Origin: CAG-877 sp963589235
Lineage (GTDB): Bacteria > Bacillota_I > Bacilli_A > RF39 > UBA660
Assembly: GCA_963589235.1 (NCBI GenBank)
Contig: CAVAJX010000093.1
Span: 1-6,150, forward strand
Direction of reading: 5' to 3'
DNA: 6,150 bases
The translations under genes and the position numbers were made by a program. Each line of letters starts with the position of its first letter. The stretch's first letter is position 1. The notes beneath the pieces were generated by a model that was given only the letters and a program-made list of their open reading frames with translations, did no database searches and was not told the DNA's origin. Of the stretch, positions 1 through 5,249 are shown in pieces.

Positions 1-14
1 AGAAAGAATAATAA

Positions 15-39
15 TTGTAAGCAAAAAAATAACTTACAA
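15..39. repeat. Short inverted repeat in the leader of the first pilin gene
   Basis: TTGTAAG (15-21) and CTTACAA (33-39) form a perfect 7-bp inverted repeat around an A-rich 11-base spacer, 28 bases upstream of the first pilin start. It could be an operator for a dimeric regulator, a weak leader hairpin, or chance in AT-rich DNA. No T-run follows, so it is not a convincing terminator of an upstream gene. AT-rich hexamers at 42-49 could serve as a -10 element, but I see no well-spaced -35/-10 pair and do not call a promoter. Confidence 0.35.
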
Positions 40-66
40 AATATATTATACGAGGTAAGAAGTAAT

Positions 67-1542
67 ATGAAAAAGGCTTTAAAAGTAATTTTGTTTGCTC
101 TGATAGCAATTATAGGATTTAGTCTTGTTGATGTTAATGCTGCTTTAACTGTTGATTCTAGTGTTTCTGGTACAACTGATCCTAATAGTAAATTAGTTAC
201 ATCGCGTGGCACGTTTGAATTTTATGATGCTGATGTTGAAACTGTTGATATATCTGCTTATAAGATAATAGATGTTTTTTATAATGAAAGTTCTAATGTA
301 ATTACTTATGAATTTACTAGTAATTTTAAAACATTTTTGGCAAGTAATTCTACTTATAAAAACTTAACTATTGATGATTATATGAATTTGACTTCTAATA
401 ATTCTACATCTACCGTTACTAATTCAACTTTAGATAAATTGTTAAGTCTTTATACAACTTATATAAAAACAAATGGCATTTCTTTTGATGTTGGAAATGA
501 CTTTATGTTATTTTTAAATGCTGGTGTATACTTAATCTTACCTATGAGTACAATGAATGTTTATGCGGTAATGACTGCTAATATGGTTCCTAAAGTTAAT
601 ACTGCCGGTGAATGGTATGTTGATTCTAGTGTTATTTCACCAAAAGTAAGCAAAGCTGGTGTTTCTAAGTCTGTTTCTGCTATTGGTACTACAAGTGCTA
701 GTTATGGATTAGCTGATACCTATAAATATTATGTAGTTGGTACTGTTCCTACATATCCGACTAATTCTATTAATAGAGTTTATACAATTACTGATACATT
801 AGGTACTGGTATTAGTTTATCTGGTATTAGTAGTTTTGTTATTAAAGATGGAGAAACTACTTTGACTACTAAGAGTGATGGTACTGTAGTTAATTCATCT
901 GGTAATACCGTAGCAACAATATCTATTTCTGGACAAACTGTTACTATTACTTTTGATGTTAACTATGTTACTACTAATAAAGTTACTGTTACATATGAAG
1001 CTAAACTTAATTCTAGTGCAGTACTTGGAGATACTGGTAATATAAATAGTGCAGTACTTACTTATTCAAATGATCCGTATGGTACTGGTACTACAAATGC
1101 TACTGCTACTACAACAGTATATACATACGGTATAGAATTACTTGCTTATGAGACTGGTAATACAAGTCTTGGTTTAGCAAATGCTACATTTGATGTTTAT
1201 ACAGATTCTGGTCTTACTAAAAAAATTGGTACTATTACTACTGATTCAACTGGTAAAGGTACTTTGGTAGGAGTTGCAGAAGGAACATACTATTTAAAAC
1301 AAACAAAGGCGTCATCTGGATATGGTTTGGCTAATGCTACTTCTATGAAAGTTAAAATTACTGGTTCTGTTACTGGTAGTACAGAAGGATATTATAAAGT
1401 AGAGATTTCAGTACCTAAATCAGGTTTATTACCATTTACTGGTGGATCTGGTACTATTATTTATTCAATATTAGGTTTAGTTGTGATAGCTACTGCTGTT
1501 GCTGGTTATGTTTTATATAGAAAAAAGAAGAATAAAAAATAA
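67..1542 (+). CDS. LPFTG-anchored pilin, SpaA-type, with isopeptide D2 domain (pilin 1)
   Basis: A 491-residue structural pilin, exported by Sec and joined into a pilus or to the wall by sortase. The start is ATG with GAGGT (52-56) 10 bases upstream. A signal peptide covers residues 1-25, with likely cleavage after VNA. An N-terminal domain (about 26-180) is followed by W183 and K193 in SPK, which resembles the pilin motif that donates the inter-subunit lysine, with spacing one residue longer than the classical W-x3-VxVYPK. The isopeptide D2-type domain is about 196-352 and ends with the typical YSNDP segment. A SpaA/CnaB-like domain (about 355-450) contains the E-box-like segment at 408-419, but Q412 replaces the usual Glu and T374 sits where the bond-forming Lys is expected. 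LPFTG is at 455-459, followed by a membrane helix and a Lys/Arg-rich tail. It is clearly paralogous to the next gene. Pilin identity is firm; shaft versus minor subunit cannot be decided from sequence. Confidence 0.93.
   Translation: MKKALKVILFALIAIIGFSLVDVNAALTVDSSVSGTTDPNSKLVTSRGTFEFYDADVETVDISAYKIIDVFYNESSNVITYEFTSNFKTFLASNSTYKNLTIDDYMNLTSNNSTSTVTNSTLDKLLSLYTTYIKTNGISFDVGNDFMLFLNAGVYLILPMSTMNVYAVMTANMVPKVNTAGEWYVDSSVISPKVSKAGVSKSVSAIGTTSASYGLADTYKYYVVGTVPTYPTNSINRVYTITDTLGTGISLSGISSFVIKDGETTLTTKSDGTVVNSSGNTVATISISGQTVTITFDVNYVTTNKVTVTYEAKLNSSAVLGDTGNINSAVLTYSNDPYGTGTTNATATTTVYTYGIELLAYETGNTSLGLANATFDVYTDSGLTKKIGTITTDSTGKGTLVGVAEGTYYLKQTKASSGYGLANATSMKVKITGSVTGSTEGYYKVEISVPKSGLLPFTGGSGTIIYSILGLVVIATAVAGYVLYRKKKNKK
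1024..1092 (+). repeat. Direct repeat, copy 1 (paralogous pilin D2 segment)
   Basis: These 69 bases align without gaps to 2634-2702 in the second pilin gene, with 8 mismatches by eye. The last 33 bases differ at one position only. They encode the end of the D2-type domain, including the YSNDPYGTGT segment. This is the best-conserved nucleotide patch I found between the two pilin genes and marks their duplication; it could also support recombination or gene conversion. Confidence 0.8.
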
Positions 1543-1602
1543 TTATTTTTGGTAACACAACCTATATTTCGGATGTTGTTTAGGTGAATATGAGTAGCTT
1601 CA

Positions 1603-1631
1603 ACTCGTAAATATTTTAATGATATTTGAGT
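1603..1631 (+). promoter_or_regulatory. Intergenic hairpin after pilin 1
   Basis: ACTC (1603-1606) plus AAATAT (1609-1614) pair with ATATTTGAGT (1622-1631), leaving a 2-base GT bulge and a 7-base loop. It lies in the 128-base gap (1543-1670) between the pilin genes, 40 bases before the second start. No T-run follows, so it is not a standard intrinsic terminator. The stem core CTC/AAATAT recurs in the hairpin after pilin 2. Earlier in the same gap there are two weaker, mutually exclusive pairings: ACAAC 1557-1561 with GTTGT 1575-1579, and ACCTA 1560-1564 with TAGGT 1581-1585. A role in mRNA processing, stability or attenuation is inference. Confidence 0.5.
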
Positions 1632-1670
1632 ATGGTTTGTTATATATATAAAAAAGAAAGGATGTAAAAA

Positions 1671-3167
1671 ATGAAGAAAAAATTATTAAGCTTATTTGTT
1701 GCAATTTTTACTTTTGGATTAGTTCTTAATGTTGATGCTTTATCAGTAGGTACAACAAAAGGAACAACTGATACTAATAGTTATATTGTAACAGATGAAG
1801 CTGCTCTTATGGTTACTGGTGCTAACTCTTCTGATACATTGGTTGCTTATAAAGTTTTAGATGTATTTTATAATGCTTCTTCTAATGTTGTTACATATGA
1901 GTTTACTAGTACTTTTAAGGCATTTTTAGCGAGTAATTCTACTTATAAAAATCTTACAGTAGATGAATATTCTAAATTAACATCAGGTAGTATTACATCT
2001 GGTTCTACTAGAACTTCATCTACATTAGATACTCTTGTAAGTAAATTTGCAAGTTATGTTAAAACTAATTCTGTTACAGGAGTTAACTTAACATATTCTG
2101 CTTCTGAGGGAGCAACTGGTAATACATTGGCTGCTGGAGCATATTTAATTTTACCTAAGACAACTTCTAAAGTTTATGCAGTTATGGTAGGAAATGTTGT
2201 TCCAAAAGCAAATGGTAATGATTGGACATTAGAAGATTATTCTATCGTTGCTAAAATGAGTGATTATTCTTTTACTAAATATGTAGGTTCTACTGGTCAT
2301 TATGATGGAACATATAATATTGGTACTGAGTTTTCATATTTCTTAGTAGGAGGAGTTCCTCAATATCCTACTAATGCTACTAATAAAATATATACTATGA
2401 AAGATACTATTAGTTCTGGACTTGATTTTTTAGATATAAGTAAATTTACTATTAAAGATGGTGATACAACTTTACTTACAAAAACTGATGGAACTGTAGT
2501 AGATTCTTCAAGCAATACAGTAGCAACTATTACTATATCTGGAAAAAACTTAACTGTTACTTTTAATCTTGATTATGTTACAAGTGATAATGTTACTGTT
2601 GAATATAAAGCTAAGTTAAATTCAAATGCTACACTTGGAGATACTGGTAACTTAAATAGTGCTACATTAACTTATTCAAATGATCCATATGGTACTGGTA
2701 CTGCTACTTCTTCAGTTTCAAGTACTTCTGTATTTACTTATGGTATTGAAGTTTATGTTTATGATAATGATGATAAAACTAAAGTATTATCCGGAGTTAA
2801 GTTTGAAGTATATTCTGACTCTTCATTAACTAAAAAAATTGGAGAACTTACTACTGATAGTACTGGTAAGGGATATTTACCTGGTACTGCTTCTGGTACT
2901 TATTATTTAAAACAAGTATCAACAGCATCTGGTTATTCATTAACTAAGGATGTAATTACTTTAAAAGTTAAAGAAACTGGTTCTACAGAAGGAACTAAAA
3001 CTGGTTATTATAAAGTAGAAGTAGCTGCATTTGAAGCTGGAGTATTACCATTTACTGGTGGTACTGGTACTATCTTATATACACTTATTGGTATGATTAC
3101 CGTTGTTAGTGCTGTATTACTTTTTGTTCTTTATGCTAGAAAGAAAAAACAAGAACAAGCTGCTTAA
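1671..3167 (+). CDS. LPFTG-anchored pilin, SpaA-type, with isopeptide D2 domain (pilin 2)
   Basis: A 498-residue secreted pilin, paralogous to the preceding gene over its full length; for example, the segment DVFYNxSSNVxTYEFTS is shared near residues 64-80. The start is ATG with AAAGGA (1657-1662) 8 bases upstream. A signal peptide covers about 1-23, ending VDA. The N-terminal domain runs to about 180; W185 and K195 mark the candidate pilin motif (VAK rather than YPK). The D2-type domain is about 200-355, with YSNDP at 335-339. The SpaA/CnaB-like domain is about 357-450: K377 in SGVKF is the expected isopeptide Lys, while Q415 replaces the E-box Glu in YYLKQ. LPFTG is at 459-463, followed by a membrane helix and the tail ARKKKQEQAA. 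Both pilins should be class C sortase substrates; whether they share one fibre or form alternative shafts is unknown. Confidence 0.93.
   Translation: MKKKLLSLFVAIFTFGLVLNVDALSVGTTKGTTDTNSYIVTDEAALMVTGANSSDTLVAYKVLDVFYNASSNVVTYEFTSTFKAFLASNSTYKNLTVDEYSKLTSGSITSGSTRTSSTLDTLVSKFASYVKTNSVTGVNLTYSASEGATGNTLAAGAYLILPKTTSKVYAVMVGNVVPKANGNDWTLEDYSIVAKMSDYSFTKYVGSTGHYDGTYNIGTEFSYFLVGGVPQYPTNATNKIYTMKDTISSGLDFLDISKFTIKDGDTTLLTKTDGTVVDSSSNTVATITISGKNLTVTFNLDYVTSDNVTVEYKAKLNSNATLGDTGNLNSATLTYSNDPYGTGTATSSVSSTSVFTYGIEVYVYDNDDKTKVLSGVKFEVYSDSSLTKKIGELTTDSTGKGYLPGTASGTYYLKQVSTASGYSLTKDVITLKVKETGSTEGTKTGYYKVEVAAFEAGVLPFTGGTGTILYTLIGMITVVSAVLLFVLYARKKKQEQAA
2634..2702 (+). repeat. Direct repeat, copy 2 (paralogous pilin D2 segment)
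   Basis: This is the partner of 1024-1092, offset by 1610 bases with no gaps and 8 mismatches in 69. Position 2687 (A versus G at 1077) is the only difference in the final 33 bases. The surrounding genes have diverged further, so this patch is either under strong constraint or was recently homogenised. Confidence 0.8.
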
Positions 3168-3180
3168 TTAATTAAATTTG

Positions 3181-3223
3181 TTTCTCAAATATTATTAGGT
3201 TTTTCCTTTTAATATTTGAGAAA
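3181..3223 (+). promoter_or_regulatory. Strong intergenic hairpin after pilin 2
   Basis: A perfect 14-bp inverted repeat: TTTCTCAAATATTA (3181-3194) with TAATATTTGAGAAA (3210-3223). The loop can pair further as AGG (3197-3199) with CCT (3205-3207), across a TT/TT internal loop and a T5 apex. It begins 14 bases after the pilin 2 stop and ends 10 bases before the ribosome binding site of the next small gene. There is no T-run after either arm, so a plain intrinsic terminator is unlikely. It sits exactly between abundant structural subunits and enzyme genes, so an mRNA-stabilising, processing or attenuating role is a reasonable inference. Its stem core matches the hairpin at 1603-1631. Confidence 0.7.
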
Positions 3224-3247
3224 TATCTTAATAAGGAGATATGTTTT

Positions 3248-3340
3248 ATGAATAATATAGTAATTTTAGCATTAATTTTAATTATTGTATCTATTATAAA
3301 TATTGGTGTTTATTTTAATAAGGGTATTTTAAACGAGTAA
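3248..3340 (+). CDS. Small membrane protein of unknown function (30 residues)
   Basis: I do not recognise this gene. A strong ribosome binding site AAGGAG (3233-3238) lies 9 bases before ATG 3248. The earlier ATG at 3241 is only 2 bases from it and runs into TAA after four codons, so 3248 is preferred. The product has short polar ends (MNN at the start, NKGILNE at the finish) around one hydrophobic stretch of about 20 residues (4-23), which fits a single membrane helix. The stop at 3338-3340 lies 4 bases before the proposed AUU start of the class C sortase, and the penultimate Glu codon supplies a GAG that could act as the sortase's Shine-Dalgarno. It may therefore be a microprotein partner of the sortase, a leader that couples its translation, or both. 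The good ribosome binding site and clear fit to the gap support reality; no homology is claimed. Confidence 0.5.
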   Translation: MNNIVILALILIIVSIINIGVYFNKGILNE

Positions 3341-3344
3341 GTTT

Positions 3345-4490
3345 ATTAAGAAGTTTTGTCCAATAATTATATTTATTTTACTTATAGTTATTGGAGTACT
3401 TATTATGTTATATCCTGTTATTTCTAATATGATAAATTCTAATAAAACTGGAGTTGTTATTAATGATTACTCTGACTCTATAGCGACTAATACTGTTTCT
3501 GAAAATGATAAATTAATTGATGAAGCAAGAAATTATAATAAGAATTTATCTACTGTTAATATTGTTGATGCTTTTGTTAATCCTAAAGAAAATGAATCTG
3601 ATGAATATAAAAGTATTTTAAATGTTAATGGTGATGGTATGATGGGATATATTAAAATTCCTAAGATAGATATAAAAGTTCCTATCTATCATGGTACTGG
3701 TAATGAAGTTTTACAAAAGGGTGTAGGTCATTTGGAAGGCAGTTCTTTTCCAGTTGGTGGTGAAAGTACTCATTCTGTTTTGTCTGCACATTCAGGACTT
3801 CCTTCTGCTAGATTGTTTACTGATTTAAATCAATTAGAAGTTGGAGATATGTTTTATATTTATATATTAGATCAAGTATTTGCTTATAAAGTTGATCAGG
3901 TGCTTGTAGTTGAACCAGCTGATATTGAAGAATTAGAACTTAAGGAAGGAGAGGATTATGTAACGCTAGTTACTTGTACACCATATGCTGTTAATACACA
4001 CCGATTATTAGTACGTGGGACTAGAGTTGAATATAGTCCTGAAGTTTTAGAAAGTATTGCAGTTACAAAAAAACTTGGTTCTGATGATATTGTTTTATAT
4101 ATAAGTTTATTTGCAGTATTTATAATTTTATTTTTAGTTGTTTTATTTAGTATTAAGAATAAAAAGAAAAAACAACTGGTTGTTGATAATACTAACAATA
4201 ATATTAATAGTGCTACTGTTATATCTCAAGTTCCTGTTAATAATAATTCAGTTAGTACTGTACAAACACCTATTAATGTAGAGAGTACTGTAAGTATATC
4301 AAATATTAGCACTACGAATCCTAGTATTACAGAAGAACCTAATAATGTAAGTATAGTAAACACTTCGCAAAGTGTTTCTAATATGGATGGTGTTAATTCT
4401 GTAATGGTTCCAAGTAGTAATACTGTAGTAGAACAAAATACTTTTTATGAAGCAAAAACTAATGTTACTGAAGATACAAATAGAGTATAG
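3345..4490 (+). CDS. Class C (pilus-polymerising) sortase with extended C-terminal tail, AUU start
   Basis: A membrane-bound transpeptidase that cleaves LPxTG pilins and joins them to a pilin lysine. Numbering is from the proposed ATT start at 3345 (381 residues). That start gives MKK, as in the neighbouring genes, then a full N-terminal membrane helix (about 6-22) ending in LYPVISN, a class C hallmark. The only in-frame ATG nearby (3405, with GGAG at 3393-3396) would cut off nearly all of this helix, so it is disfavoured. A lid-like segment DAF (75-77) stands where class C enzymes usually have DP(W/F). The catalytic set is visible: H149 in LSAHSGLP, C211 in TLVTCTP and R220 in RLLVRG. A second membrane helix (about 248-270) is followed by KNKKKK, implying a cytoplasmic end. 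About 105 further residues rich in Asn, Ser, Thr and Val follow, which is unusual for the family. It should polymerise the two upstream pilins. Function is firm; the exact start is uncertain. Confidence 0.9.
   Translation: MKKFCPIIIFILLIVIGVLIMLYPVISNMINSNKTGVVINDYSDSIATNTVSENDKLIDEARNYNKNLSTVNIVDAFVNPKENESDEYKSILNVNGDGMMGYIKIPKIDIKVPIYHGTGNEVLQKGVGHLEGSSFPVGGESTHSVLSAHSGLPSARLFTDLNQLEVGDMFYIYILDQVFAYKVDQVLVVEPADIEELELKEGEDYVTLVTCTPYAVNTHRLLVRGTRVEYSPEVLESIAVTKKLGSDDIVLYISLFAVFIILFLVVLFSIKNKKKKQLVVDNTNNNINSATVISQVPVNNNSVSTVQTPINVESTVSISNISTTNPSITEEPNNVSIVNTSQSVSNMDGVNSVMVPSSNTVVEQNTFYEAKTNVTEDTNRV
4358..4377. repeat. Perfect inverted repeat inside the sortase tail coding region
   Basis: AAACACTT (4358-4365) and AAGTGTTT (4370-4377) form a perfect 8-bp stem with a CGCA tetraloop. 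It lies within the Asn/Ser/Thr-rich tail of the class C sortase, about 130 bases before the next gene. It is one of the more stable-looking hairpins in otherwise very AT-rich coding sequence. It could be an mRNA structure or a chance palindrome. Confidence 0.4.
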
Positions 4491-4504
4491 AAGGGAGTAT
4501 AATT

Positions 4505-5233
4505 ATGAAAAAAAATATTATATTTATAATAATATTAGTTTGTTCTGTTTGTGTTATGCTCTTTTCTATATTCAATATTATTTTTTTATATTTGGATAGT
4601 AATAAAACAAAAAAGACAGCAGAAAAATTAGAAGAAATTGCTAATGTTAGGGTCATTAAAGATAGTAATTTTTTATCAGTTAATTTTGATGAATTATCTA
4701 AAAATAATGACGAAGTAGTTGCTTGGTTACAAGTTTTAGATACTGATGTTAATTATCCTATTGTTAAACATAATAATAATAGTTATTATTTAAATCATTC
4801 ATATGATAAATCCTGGAATAGTTCTGGTTGGCCTTTTTTAGATTATAGAAATGATATTAATGATTTAGTTAGTAATAATATTATGTATGGACATGGTAGA
4901 GTAGATGGTACTATGTTTGGTAGTTTGAGAAATTTATTAAATCTAGATAATGGAAAACATAGTATTAATGTTTCAACTCCTTATAATAATTATATATTTG
5001 AAATATTTAGTATTTATTTAATATCTGGTACTAATGATTATTTAAGTACTGGGTTTGAAAATAATGATGAATTTTTTAAATTTTATGAGTTAATTAAAAA
5101 TAGAAGTATTATAAAATATAATGAGATGAATATTGAATCTACAGATAAAATATTAACTTTAACAACTTGTTATAATAATTGGCAAAAGTTAGTTGTACAC
5201 GCTAAATTAATTTCTTGGGAAAAAAGATATTAG
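4505..5233 (+). CDS. Class B sortase, with Lys at the expected catalytic Arg position
   Basis: A 242-residue membrane-anchored cysteine transpeptidase of the class B family. The start is ATG with AAGGGAG (4491-4497) 7 bases upstream, directly after the class C sortase stop. A single N-terminal membrane helix (about 5-30) is followed by the extracellular domain. Family signatures are visible: FDELSKNNDEVVAWLQ (61-76), VNYPIV, the GWPFLDYRND segment (108-117), and MYGHGRVDGTMFGSL with catalytic H130. TLTTC carries the nucleophile C222. The strand after it reads QKLVVHAKLI, so K228 occupies the place where class B enzymes normally have the catalytic Arg; the codon is AAG. In a pilus cluster such an enzyme may attach the base to the wall or handle a dedicated subunit, as class B enzymes do in some streptococcal pilus loci. 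Class assignment is firm; substrate and activity are not known. Confidence 0.88.
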   Translation: MKKNIIFIIILVCSVCVMLFSIFNIIFLYLDSNKTKKTAEKLEEIANVRVIKDSNFLSVNFDELSKNNDEVVAWLQVLDTDVNYPIVKHNNNSYYLNHSYDKSWNSSGWPFLDYRNDINDLVSNNIMYGHGRVDGTMFGSLRNLLNLDNGKHSINVSTPYNNYIFEIFSIYLISGTNDYLSTGFENNDEFFKFYELIKNRSIIKYNEMNIESTDKILTLTTCYNNWQKLVVHAKLISWEKRY

Positions 5234-5249
5234 ATTGGAGAAAAAATAT

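Noticed and set aside
1590..1610. Six-codon ORF (ATG to TAA) between the pilin genes as a leader peptide
   Set aside because: The only SD-like sequence (AGGTG, 1582-1586) is three bases from the ATG, too close, and the peptide has no informative features.
3181..3223. Intrinsic terminator after pilin 2
   Set aside because: The stem is long but AT-rich and followed by TATCTTAATAAGGAG rather than a T-run; on the opposite strand there is no T-run either. Recorded as a regulatory or processing hairpin instead.
3328..3334. Heptamer TTTAAAC in the zero frame of the 30-residue ORF, identical to a classical -1 frameshift slippery site
   Set aside because: A -1 shift leads to frame 1, which stops within about 11 codons; the sortase is in the +1 frame, so this site cannot fuse the two. 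No convincing downstream stem was seen. Probably chance.
3956..4198. 80-residue ORF on the minus strand
   Set aside because: It lies antisense to the conserved catalytic Cys/Arg region and second membrane helix of the class C sortase; no ribosome binding site or family features of its own.
3405..4490. Class C sortase starting at ATG 3405
   Set aside because: Although GGAG is well spaced, this start removes most of the N-terminal membrane helix that the upstream in-frame sequence clearly encodes. Kept only as a possible secondary start.
4465..4656. 63-residue ORF on the minus strand, hydrophobic
   Set aside because: Its hydrophobic character mirrors the membrane helix of the class B sortase on the + strand; a shadow of that gene.
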